DNA from: Verticiella sediminum
GTDB taxonomy: Bacteria > Pseudomonadota > Gammaproteobacteria > Burkholderiales > Burkholderiaceae_B
NCBI RefSeq assembly: GCF_007558815.1
Contig: NZ_VLTJ01000033.1
Location: 1-33,848 of the forward strand
Direction of reading: 5' to 3'
DNA length: 33,848 nucleotides
The notes under the pieces are model-generated. The model searched no databases and was not told the DNA's origin. It was given only the letters and a program-made list of their open reading frames with translations. Positions 16,464 through 24,713 of this stretch are shown here, piece after piece. How positions within the stretch are numbered: the first letter of the stretch is position 1; every line of letters starts with the position of its first letter. The position numbers were made by a program, and so were the translations under genes.

Positions 16464-16497
16464 TTCTGGATTTATCCAGAAAATTCAAGGGAATTTT
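16464..16497 (+). other. Two back-to-back AT-rich inverted repeats in the Rieske leader
   Basis: TTCTGGAT (16464-16471) and ATCCAGAA (16474-16481) form an 8-bp palindrome with a 2-base centre. AAAATTC (16480-16486) and GAATTTT (16491-16497) form a second with a 4-base centre; the two share two bases. The AT content contrasts with the GC-rich surroundings. They may be protein-binding sites or alternative leader hairpins. Confidence 0.55.
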
Positions 16498-16570
16498 CCA
16501 CATGCGATGTTTTGATGCCTCATGCAATAACGATGTAACGCAGCCTGTTGCCTTGCCTAAATTCAAAAGC

Positions 16571-16588
16571 TGCATACAGTTGAATGCA
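16571..16588. promoter_or_regulatory. Tandem TGCATACA / TGAATGCA sites just upstream of the Rieske gene
   Basis: TGCATACA (16571-16578) and TGAATGCA (16581-16588) are centred 10 bases apart and end 20 bases before the GTG start. They mirror the arrangement at 9947-9964. Being so close to the ribosome site, a bound repressor would block elongation, or the sites may belong to a second promoter. Confidence 0.5.
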
Positions 16589-16608
16589 GTTGTTGCCAGG
16601 AGATTGCC

Positions 16609-17931
16609 GTGATCAGTGCGGAGCAGAACGAACTCATGACCCGGGTCGGCCGGGACACCCCGGGCGGCAAGCTGCTGCGCCGGTATTGGCAGCCGGTGGC
16701 GCTCACCGATGAGCTGGAGGGGCCGCGGCCCGTGCGCCCGGTGCGCCTGCTCGGCCAGGACTTCGTCCTGTTTCGCGACGAGGCGGGCAAGCTGGGTTTC
16801 CTGGATCGGGACTGTCCGCACCGCGGCGCGGATCTCGCCTTCGGCCGCCTCGAGGACGGCGGGCTGCGCTGCCCCTTCCACGGCTGGCTGTTCAGCGTCG
16901 AGGGCAAGTGCCTGGACATGCCGGCCGAGCCGGCGGGCAGCAAGCTGTGCTCGCGCATCCGCCAGGCCTCGTACCCCGTGGTCGAGAAGAGCGGCATCGT
17001 CTTCGCCTACATCGGCGAGGGCGAACCGCCCGCCTTTCCGGACTTCGATTGCTTCGTCGCGCCGGCCACCCACACCTTCGCCTTCAAGGGCCTGCTCGAA
17101 TGCAACTGGCTGCAGGCGCTGGAGGTCGGCATCGACCCGGCGCACGCGTCCTACCTGCACCGCTTCTTCGAGGACGAAGACACCGCCGAAAGCTATGGCA
17201 AGCAGTTCCGCGGCGCCTCGGCCGATTCGGACATGCCCATCACCAAGGTGCTGCGCGAATACGGCCGTCCCGAGATCCGCGTCGAGCCGACCGACTACGG
17301 CATGCGCCTCACCGCGCTGCGCCGCCTGAGCGAGGAGCGGACCCACGTGCGGGTGACCAACCTCTGGTTCCCGCAGGCCTTCGTCATCCCCATGAGCGCG
17401 GAGATGACCATCTCGCAGTGGCACGTGCCGGTCGACGACACCTCCTGTTATTGGTATGCCATCTTCACGAGCTTCACCGAGCCCGTGGACAAGGCGCAGA
17501 TGCGCGAGCAGCGCCTGGAGCTCTACGAGCTGCCCGACTACACCTCCCGCCGCAACAAGCGCAACAACTACGGCTACGACGTCGGCGAGCAGGCCAGCCA
17601 GACCTACACTGGCATGGGGCACGACATCAACGTGCACGACCAGTGGGCCATCGAGTCGCAGGGCCCGATCCAGGACCGCACGCGCGAACACCTGGGCACG
17701 TCGGACAAGGGCATCATCGCCTACCGGCGCCTGCTGGTCGACGCCATCGAGCGCAATCTCGCCGGCGAGGCCGTGCCCATGGCGATCTGCGCGGAGGATG
17801 CCGGCAAGTTCCACGGCCCCGCTTCCATCGACGGCATCGGCAGCGCCAGCGAGGCCGACGAGTACTGGCAGCGCGAAGACCGCCGCCGCCGCGAGCAGTC
17901 GAGCTGGGCTGCCCCCGGCCAGGCCGCCTGA
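16609..17931 (+). CDS. Rieske non-heme iron oxygenase, alpha subunit (phthalate 4,5-dioxygenase-like)
   Basis: This 440-residue terminal oxygenase inserts oxygen from O2 using electrons from a ferredoxin. The Rieske centre is Cys69-x-His71 and Cys88-x2-His91. The mononuclear iron region reads NWLQALEVGIDPAHASYLH (166-184), supplying the bridging Asp176 and ligands His179 and His184. The opening TRVGRDTPGGKLLRRYWQPV is typical of the phthalate dioxygenase/phenoxybenzoate group, whose members include hydroxylases and N- or O-demethylases. The GTG start at 16609 follows AGGAG by 7 bases; an in-frame ATG at 16636 is possible but has a weaker site. The GS-family gene starts 10 bases downstream. 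Pairing with a GS-like ligase suggests a nitrogenous substrate. Confidence 0.93.
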   Translation: MISAEQNELMTRVGRDTPGGKLLRRYWQPVALTDELEGPRPVRPVRLLGQDFVLFRDEAGKLGFLDRDCPHRGADLAFGRLEDGGLRCPFHGWLFSVEGKCLDMPAEPAGSKLCSRIRQASYPVVEKSGIVFAYIGEGEPPAFPDFDCFVAPATHTFAFKGLLECNWLQALEVGIDPAHASYLHRFFEDEDTAESYGKQFRGASADSDMPITKVLREYGRPEIRVEPTDYGMRLTALRRLSEERTHVRVTNLWFPQAFVIPMSAEMTISQWHVPVDDTSCYWYAIFTSFTEPVDKAQMREQRLELYELPDYTSRRNKRNNYGYDVGEQASQTYTGMGHDINVHDQWAIESQGPIQDRTREHLGTSDKGIIAYRRLLVDAIERNLAGEAVPMAICAEDAGKFHGPASIDGIGSASEADEYWQREDRRRREQSSWAAPGQAA

Positions 17932-17941
17932 GAGCCGGACC

Positions 17942-19387
17942 ATGACCATGGCCAGCTTCACCGAGCGCCACGGCCTGTGGACGGACGAGCAGGAGCGCGC
18001 TGCGCGCGAGATGCTCGAGTGCATGGAGGCGCGCGGCATCGACGTCGTGCGCTTCGCCTTTCCCGACCAGCACGGCATCCTGCGCGGCAAGACCTTGGTG
18101 GCCGACGAGGCCCGGGCCGTCCTGCGCGACGGCGTGAACATGACGTCCACGCTGCTTGCCAAGGACACCTCGCACCGCACGGTATTTCCGGTGTTCACGT
18201 CGGGCGGCGGCTTCGACTTCCCCGGCATGCAGGGCGGGGCGGACTTCGTCATCGTGCCCGATCCCACCACCTTCCGCGTGCTGCCCTGGGCCGAGGCCAC
18301 GGGCTGGGTGATGTGCGATGCCTACATGCAGGACGGCACGCCGTCGCCGCTGGCCACGCGCCAGATCCTGCGCCGCGCCGTGGAGCGCCTGGGCGCGAGC
18401 GGCCACGAATTCGTCGCCGGGCTCGAAGTCGAGTTCCACGTCTTCCGCCTGCAGGGCGGCAACATGAACCTGCCGGATTCCGGCCAGCCGGGCACGCCGC
18501 CCGAGGTCGAACTGCTCTCGCACGGCTACCAGTACCTCACCGAGCTGCGCTACGACAGCGTGGACGAGGTCATGGTGCTGCTGCGCAAGCAGATCCAGGC
18601 CCTGGGGCTGCCGCTGCGCTCGCTGGAGATCGAGTTCGGGCCCAGCCAGTTCGAACTCACCTTCGGCCCGACCTGCGGCGTCGAGCCGGCCGACACCATG
18701 GTGCTGCTGCGCAGCGCCATCAAGCAGATCTGCCGGCGCCACGGCTATCACGCCACGTTCATGTGCCGCCCGCGCATTCCAAACGTGGCCTCCAGCGGCT
18801 GGCACCTGCATCAGTCGCTGCGCGCGGCCGGCGGCAAGGTCAACGCCTTCATGCCCGAGAGCGCGGACGAGGATCTCTCGCCCCTGGGGCGGCACTACCT
18901 CGCCGGCCTGATCGAGCATGCCTGCGGCGCGGCCGCCTTCGCCAGCCCCACGATCAACGGCTACCGGCGCTACCGGCCGTTCTCGCTGGCCCCCGACCGG
19001 GCGATCTGGGGCCGCGACAATCGCGGCGCCATGCTGCGCGTGCTGGGCGGCGTGGGTTCGGCCGCCACGCGCATCGAGAACCGGGTGGGCGAGCCGACGG
19101 CCAACCCCTACCTCTACCTGGCCTCGCAGATCTTTTCCGGCCTGGACGGCCTGGAGCGGCGCCTGGAGCCGGGGCCGTCGGCGGACGCGCCGTACGAGAC
19201 GCCCGCCGCGCACCTGCCGCGCTCGCTGGGCGAGGCGCTGCAGTGCCTGCGCGCCGACCCCTGGCTGTGCGCGCAGTTCGGCCAGCGTTTCGTCGACTAC
19301 TACTGCCACATCAAGGAAGCCGAACTGGCCCGCTTCAACCTCGAGGTGTCCGATTGGGAGCACCGCGAGTACTTCGACCTGTTCTGA
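17942..19387 (+). CDS. Glutamine-synthetase-family ligase (PuuA/GlnA3-like gamma-glutamyl-amine synthetase candidate)
   Basis: This 481-residue protein of the GS fold joins glutamate to ammonia or an amine with ATP in known relatives. Catalytic blocks are intact: GLEVEFHVF near residue 160, EIEFGPSQFELTFGP near 230, SGWHLHQSL near 285, PTINGYRRYRPFSLAPDRA near 338, WGRDNRG and RIENRVGEPTANPYLYLA near 380. The N-terminal FAFPDQHGILRGK block is shared with non-housekeeping GS-like ligases. Its place between a Rieske oxygenase and a ferredoxin argues against nitrogen assimilation. It recalls aniline and alkylamine pathways, where a GS-like enzyme gamma-glutamylates the amine. Start at ATG 17942, with a second ATG at 17948. 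The substrate is inference only. Confidence 0.9.
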   Translation: MTMASFTERHGLWTDEQERAAREMLECMEARGIDVVRFAFPDQHGILRGKTLVADEARAVLRDGVNMTSTLLAKDTSHRTVFPVFTSGGGFDFPGMQGGADFVIVPDPTTFRVLPWAEATGWVMCDAYMQDGTPSPLATRQILRRAVERLGASGHEFVAGLEVEFHVFRLQGGNMNLPDSGQPGTPPEVELLSHGYQYLTELRYDSVDEVMVLLRKQIQALGLPLRSLEIEFGPSQFELTFGPTCGVEPADTMVLLRSAIKQICRRHGYHATFMCRPRIPNVASSGWHLHQSLRAAGGKVNAFMPESADEDLSPLGRHYLAGLIEHACGAAAFASPTINGYRRYRPFSLAPDRAIWGRDNRGAMLRVLGGVGSAATRIENRVGEPTANPYLYLASQIFSGLDGLERRLEPGPSADAPYETPAAHLPRSLGEALQCLRADPWLCAQFGQRFVDYYCHIKEAELARFNLEVSDWEHREYFDLF

Positions 19388-19389
19388 CC

Positions 19390-19713
19390 ATGCCCCTCAT
19401 CCACTACATCCTGAAGGACGGCAGCACGCGCACCGTCCAAGCCAAGGCCGGCCAGACGGTCATGGAGACGGCGATCCGCGCCAACGTGCGCGGCATCGAC
19501 GCCGAGTGCGGCGGTTCCTGTGCCTGTGCCACCTGTCATGTCTACGTCGAGGAGGCCTTCTTCGAGCGCCTGCCCCCGGCGGACGACATGGAGGCCGAGA
19601 TGCTCGACGAGGTGGCCGTCGATCGCGAGGACAACAGCCGCTTGTCGTGCCAGATCGTCGTCACCGACGACCTGGACGGTCTGACCGTGCGGGTGCCGCA
19701 GCGCCAAGCCTGA
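19390..19713 (+). CDS. Adrenodoxin-type [2Fe-2S] ferredoxin
   Basis: This is a 107-residue soluble electron carrier. Its cluster ligands follow the ISC/adrenodoxin pattern Cys40-x5-Cys46-x2-Cys49-x37-Cys87, in CGGSCACATCH and RLSCQIV; an extra Cys44 lies inside the loop. The start at 19390 lies 2 bases after the GS stop, indicating tight coupling. It most likely feeds electrons to the Rieske oxygenase. No ferredoxin reductase is present in the window. The following 240 bases (19714-19953) hold no gene; they contain a GC-rich palindrome at the GCCGGCCCCGGCCGGC near 19845 but no clear terminator U-tract. Confidence 0.95.
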   Translation: MPLIHYILKDGSTRTVQAKAGQTVMETAIRANVRGIDAECGGSCACATCHVYVEEAFFERLPPADDMEAEMLDEVAVDREDNSRLSCQIVVTDDLDGLTVRVPQRQA

Positions 19714-19953
19714 GCCCGGCCGCCGCGACACGCACGCTCCTGCCTCTTTCGCTGCCGGCGAGGCCACGGTACAAATCGCTTCCTTGCGAGGCGACGTTGC
19801 CAGCGCTGCTCCGGCGTCACGGGATTGTCTAGTACGCAAGCGCCGGCCCCGGCCGGCATGTTTCACGCCCCACCGCCTGTCGGCCGGTATCAGGGTGATG
19901 ATGGTCCAACCGTCATCGTTCCGCCGGCCAGGGCACGACTCCTGGAGATCGAC

Positions 19954-21132
19954 ATGTTCCGCAAGACCCAGTTGTTTCCTGCGCTTGCCCTGGCCGGCGC
20001 GCTGTTCGCGGGTAGTGCCCAGGCCGCCGACACCGTGCGCATCGGCATCATCGCGTCCTATTCCGGCCCGTATGCCGACTATGGCCGCCAGTTCGACAGC
20101 GGCATTCAGCTCTACCTGAAGCAGCATGGCGGCAAGATCGCCGGCAAGGACGTGCAGATCGTCAAGCGCGATACGGCCGGTCCGGCGCCGGACCAGGCCC
20201 GCCGCTACGCGCAGGAGCTGATCGTGCGGGACAAGGTCAACTTTCTTTCCGGGCTGGATTTCAGCCCGAACGCCTACGCCGTCGGCGCCGTCGCGGCAGA
20301 GGCCAAGGTGCCGGCCATCGTCATGAATGCCGCCTCCTCGGCGATCACCACCAAGTCGCCCTACGTCGCGCGCGTGTCCTTCACCGTGCAGCAGGTGTCC
20401 GCGCCGATGGCCGAGTGGGCGCTGAAGGAAGGCATCAAGGAGGTTTCCATCGTGGTGGCCGACTACGCCTCGGGCGTGGATGCGGAAGAAGCCTTCGAGA
20501 AGGCCTTCACGGCGGGCGGCGGCAAGATCGTGGGCAAGCTGCGCACGCCCATGAACAACCCGGACTTCTCGGCCTACGTGCAGCGCCTGAAGAACGACAA
20601 GCCCGAGGCGGTCTTCATCTTCTTTCCCTCGGGCGTGCAGCCGCCCGCCTTTCTCAAGGCCTGGAAGGAGCGCGGCCTGGATGCCGACGGCATCAGGCTG
20701 ATCGCCACCGGCGAGGCCACCGACGACAGCTACCTGCAGGCCACCGGCGAGGTGGCGCTGGACCTGGTCACCAGCCACCACTATTCCTACGTGCACGATT
20801 CGGCCCTGAACAAGAAGTTCGTCGAGGACTTCCGCGCCGAGTTCGGCGACAAGCTGCGGCCCAGCTACTTCGCGGTGGCGGCCTACGACGGCATGGCCGC
20901 GATCGCCAATGCGCTCGAGAAGACCGGCGGCGACATGAGCGGCGAGAAGGTCATGCAGGCCCTGGCCGGACTGGAATTCGAAAGCCCGCGCGGCCCGATC
21001 CAGATCGATCCCGAGACCCGCGACATCGTGCAGAACGTCTACATTCGCAAGGTCGAGAACGTGGACGGCGAGCTGGTCAACGTGGAGTTCGATCACTTCG
21101 ACATGGTGAAGGACCCGGCCAAGGAGAACTGA
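19954..21132 (+). CDS. Branched-chain-amino-acid-type ABC transporter substrate-binding protein (LivK-like)
   Basis: This periplasmic receptor of 392 residues belongs to the type I peripheral binding fold used by HAAT-family ABC importers. A signal peptide of about 24 residues ends SAQAADT, then VRIGIIASYSGPYADYG marks the first strand and ligand loop, followed by GLDFSPNAYAVGAVAAEAKV and a C-terminal RGPIQIDPETRDIVQNVYIRKVE block. GGAG lies 8-11 bases before the ATG at 19954. It is the first gene of a complete SBP-permease-permease-ATPase-ATPase set. The ligand may be an amino-acid-like, aromatic or amide compound, as such systems are often recruited to catabolic loci. Confidence 0.93.
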   Translation: MFRKTQLFPALALAGALFAGSAQAADTVRIGIIASYSGPYADYGRQFDSGIQLYLKQHGGKIAGKDVQIVKRDTAGPAPDQARRYAQELIVRDKVNFLSGLDFSPNAYAVGAVAAEAKVPAIVMNAASSAITTKSPYVARVSFTVQQVSAPMAEWALKEGIKEVSIVVADYASGVDAEEAFEKAFTAGGGKIVGKLRTPMNNPDFSAYVQRLKNDKPEAVFIFFPSGVQPPAFLKAWKERGLDADGIRLIATGEATDDSYLQATGEVALDLVTSHHYSYVHDSALNKKFVEDFRAEFGDKLRPSYFAVAAYDGMAAIANALEKTGGDMSGEKVMQALAGLEFESPRGPIQIDPETRDIVQNVYIRKVENVDGELVNVEFDHFDMVKDPAKEN

Positions 21133-21141
21133 GGGCCCCAG

Positions 21142-21192
21142 GGGGCGGGTTGACGCGCAGCCCGCCCCGGTTCCCGCGCCACGCTGCGCGGG
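21142..21192 (+). other. Two intercistronic hairpins after the SBP gene
   Basis: GGGGCGGG (21142-21149) pairs with CCCGCCCC (21161-21168), and CCCGCGC (21173-21179) pairs with GCGCGGG (21186-21192). They lie between the SBP stop and the first permease start, with no U-tract. Such structures often stabilise SBP mRNA or cut read-through so that the receptor is made in excess over the membrane parts. Confidence 0.65.
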
Positions 21193-21222
21193 TCTGCAGA
21201 TCAACCTTTCCCGCCAGCCGAC

Positions 21223-22089
21223 ATGACTGCCGTTCTCCTGGGCGTTCTCTTCGACGGCATTGCCTATGGCATGTTGTTGTTCCTCATCAGCCTGGGCCTG
21301 TCCGTCACGATGGGCCTGATGGGCTTCGTGAACCTCGCCCACGGGGCTTTCGCCATGTTCGGCGGGTATGTGGCCGTGGTTCTGATGCAGCGCGCGGGCT
21401 GGCCGTTCCTGGCCACGCTGCCGGCGGCCTTCGTGCTGGTCGGGCTGGCCAGCGTGGTGCTCGAACGCGTGCTGTATCGCCGCCTGTACCGGCGTGGCCC
21501 GCTCGATCAGGTGCTGTTCACCATCGGCCTGACCTTCATGGCGATCGCCGGCATCACCTGGTATTTCGGGCCCACGCAGCAGCCGGTCGCGCTGCCCCGG
21601 TTCCTGCAGGGCCAGATGAGCCTGTTCGGCCTGCAGGTGGGCGTGTACCGGCTGTTCCTGATCGTCTTCGGCCTGGCCACGGCGGCCGCCGTGGTGCTGG
21701 GCATCGAGCGCACCCGCTTCGGCGCGCGCATCCGCGCCGCGGTCGACAACCCGGTCATGGCCACCGGCGTCGGCATCAGCGTGGGCGGGGTGTTCGCCGT
21801 CACCTTCGCGCTGGGCAGTGGGCTGGCCGGCGTGGGCGGCGCGCTGGGCATCCAGTTGCTCGGGCTGGACCCGGCGTTTCCGCTGAAGTACCTGGTGTTC
21901 TTCCTGGTCGTGGTGGCGGTCGGCGGCCTGGGCTCGGTGACGGGTACCCTGCTCGCCGCCTGCCTGATCGGCATCTTCGACGTGGCCGGCAAGTACTTCA
22001 TGCCCGAAGTCGGCGCCTTCATCATCTATGCGGTCATGGTCGCGCTGCTCATGTGGCGTCCGCATGGCCTGCTCGGAAAGAGAGCATGA
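21223..22089 (+). CDS. Branched-chain-type ABC transporter permease LivH-like
   Basis: This inner-membrane permease has 288 residues and about eight hydrophobic segments. It opens with LLGVLFDGIAYGMLLFLISLGLS and carries GFVNLAHGAFAMFGGY near residue 35, the hallmark of LivH. A KYLVFFLVVVAVGGLGSVTG block lies near residue 225. It is the first of two different permeases forming a heterodimeric channel. Its last bases overlap the next permease start (ATGA), so stoichiometric translation is expected. It lies 90 bases after the SBP gene, across two hairpins. Confidence 0.94.
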   Translation: MTAVLLGVLFDGIAYGMLLFLISLGLSVTMGLMGFVNLAHGAFAMFGGYVAVVLMQRAGWPFLATLPAAFVLVGLASVVLERVLYRRLYRRGPLDQVLFTIGLTFMAIAGITWYFGPTQQPVALPRFLQGQMSLFGLQVGVYRLFLIVFGLATAAAVVLGIERTRFGARIRAAVDNPVMATGVGISVGGVFAVTFALGSGLAGVGGALGIQLLGLDPAFPLKYLVFFLVVVAVGGLGSVTGTLLAACLIGIFDVAGKYFMPEVGAFIIYAVMVALLMWRPHGLLGKRA

Positions 22090-23138
22090 ACCCGATCGCA
22101 AACAACCTGAACCCGGGCGGCTGGCTGCGCCGGCGCGGCTGGGAGCTGGCGCTCTGGGTGCTCGCGCCGCTGGTCGTCACCCTCCTGTTTCCCGGCTACT
22201 TCGTCCTGGCGAGCCAGATCGCGGCCGTCGGCCTGTTCGCGCTCTCGCTGGATCTTCTGATCGGTTATGCCGGCCTGCTCTCGCTCGGCCACGCGGCGTT
22301 CTTCGGCGTGGGCGCCTATACCGCCGGCATCCTGTCCGTGCAGGGCTGGGGCGAGCCGATCACCGGCCTGCTGGCGGGCGGCGTGTGCGCCGGCGTGCTG
22401 GGATTCGCCACGAGTTTCCTGGTGGTGCGCGTGCGCCATCTCGCGCAGCTCATGGTCACGCTGGGCATCGGCCTGATGGTCTTCGAGGCCGCCAACCGCA
22501 TGCGCAGCGTCACCGGCGGCGATGACGGCCTGCAGGGCATGGACGTCTGGCCGGTCTTCGGCGTGTTCGACTTCGACTTCTGGGGCCGCACGGCATTCTG
22601 GTATGCCTATGCGGTGCTGCTCGTCTGTTTCATCGTCATCACGCGCATCGTCGATTCGCCCTTCGGGCTGGCGCTGCGCGGCCTGCGCGAGAACCCGGCG
22701 CGCATGGCGGCGATCGGCACGCCGGTGGCGGCGCGCCTGCGCAAGGCCTATACGCTGTCGGCCCTCTTCGCCGGCATCGCCGGCGCCACGCTCGCGCAGA
22801 CCACCCAGTTCGTCGCACTCGAGACGCTGAGCTTTCACCTGTCGGCCGACGTGCTCATCATGCTGGTGCTGGGCGGCGTGGGCTATCGCTACGGCGGCCT
22901 GCTCGGCGCGGCCGTGTTCATCGTCGCGCGAGACGTGTTCTCCGGCATCAGCCCCGAGTTCTGGCAGTTCGGCCTGGGCGCGGTGATGGTGCTGGTGGTG
23001 CTGTTCGCCCCCGGCGGCGTGCTGGGCGGCGTGGCGTGGCTCGGCCGGCGCCTGGGCGTGCGCGCCGGCGAAGCCGGACGCGGCGTGTTTCCCCCAGGCA
23101 GAGGACGCCGCATCAACGACCGGAGGTTGCCGCAGTGA
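22086..23138 (+). CDS. Branched-chain-type ABC transporter permease LivM-like
   Basis: This is the second membrane subunit, 350 residues. It contains the LivM signature LLIGYAGLLSLGHAAFFGVGAY near residue 60, a polytopic helix array and the cytoplasmic coupling region GLALRGLRENPARMAAIG near residue 200. The C-terminal tail of about 30 residues is Arg/Gly-rich and ends RRINDRRLPQ. It starts within the stop codon of the LivH-like gene and its own stop overlaps the GTG of the ATPase gene, placing it firmly in the operon. Confidence 0.94.
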   Translation: MNPIANNLNPGGWLRRRGWELALWVLAPLVVTLLFPGYFVLASQIAAVGLFALSLDLLIGYAGLLSLGHAAFFGVGAYTAGILSVQGWGEPITGLLAGGVCAGVLGFATSFLVVRVRHLAQLMVTLGIGLMVFEAANRMRSVTGGDDGLQGMDVWPVFGVFDFDFWGRTAFWYAYAVLLVCFIVITRIVDSPFGLALRGLRENPARMAAIGTPVAARLRKAYTLSALFAGIAGATLAQTTQFVALETLSFHLSADVLIMLVLGGVGYRYGGLLGAAVFIVARDVFSGISPEFWQFGLGAVMVLVVLFAPGGVLGGVAWLGRRLGVRAGEAGRGVFPPGRGRRINDRRLPQ

Positions 23139-23916
23139 ATGCTACGTTGGACCACCGCGAGGCTGGCGGGCTGCCGGCGCTGCGCACGCGTGCGCTGTGC
23201 AAGCACTTCGGCGCGCTGCAAGTCACGCGCAGCGTGGACTTCGCCCTTCCCGTCGGCGCCCGGCATGCCCTGATCGGGCCGAACGGCGCAGGCAAGACCA
23301 CCTTTCTCAACCTGCTCACCGGCACGCTGCCGGCCTCCGGCGGCAGTATCGAGCTGCAGGGGGAAGACGTCACCCGGCGCCGGCCCGACGAACGCGTCAA
23401 GCGCGGGCTGGTACGCACCTTCCAGGTCACCTCGCTGTTTCCGGAGCTCACACCGCTCGAATCGGTCACCCTGGCCGCGTGCGAGCGGTTGGGCCTGACC
23501 CGCCGCTGGCATCGCCGCACCGGCGCCTACACCGCCGCTGTCGACGAAGCGCAGGAGATCCTGCGCCGTCTGCGCATCGCCGGCGTCGGCGGCCAGCCCA
23601 CTCGCACCTTGCCCTACGGCCAGCAGCGCATTCTCGAAGTGGCCGTGGCGCTCGCGCTGGAGCCGCGCGTGCTGCTGCTGGACGAGCCGGCGGCCGGCAT
23701 CCCGGCCGGCGAAAGCGCGGAACTGTTCGAGGTGATCGCCGAGCTGCCGGAAGATATCTCGCTGCTCTTCATCGAGCACGACATGCACCTGGTGTTCCGC
23801 TTCGCGAGCCGGATCACGGTGCTGGTCGCGGGCGGCGTGATGGCCGAAGGCACTCCCGACGACATCGCCGGCAATCCGGACGTGCGCACGGTGTACCTGG
23901 GCAGCGCGGAGCACGC

Positions 23917-23920
<4 letters not shown>
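23135..23920 (+). CDS. Branched-chain-type ABC transporter ATPase LivG-like
   Basis: This is a cytoplasmic ATP-hydrolysing subunit of 261 residues. Walker A is GPNGAGKTT near residue 48, the signature is the LivG-type LPYGQQRILEVAVAL, and Walker B is VLLLDEPAAG followed by LLFIEHDMHLVF, the H-loop. The GTG at 23135 is chosen because GGAGG lies 9 bases upstream and it overlaps the preceding stop as GTGA; no ATG fits the domain start. It pairs with the LivF-like ATPase downstream. Confidence 0.94.
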
Positions 23921-24648
<728 letters not shown>

Positions 24649-24671
24649 AGGCCATGCCATGCCTGCCTGCA

Positions 24672-24703
24672 CGCCGATCTGGCCCCCCGGGGCCGGATCG
24701 GCG
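24672..24703. terminator. Strong bidirectional hairpin between convergent livF-like and M20 genes
   Basis: Arms 24672-24679 with 24696-24703 and 24681-24686 with 24689-24694 are complementary, joined by one U-G position, giving a stem of 15 pairs with almost no loop. It lies in the 65-base gap between two convergent genes. No U-tract is seen on either strand, so it may act as a stability or Rho-assisted element as well as a terminator. Confidence 0.7.
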
Positions 24704-24713
24704 CCGGACCGCC

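Noticed and set aside
19714-19953. Sigma-54 promoter before the branched-chain-type ABC operon
   Set aside because: TTGC occurs near 19784 and 19797 but neither has GG at the required ten-base distance, and no clear sigma-70 promoter is evident either.
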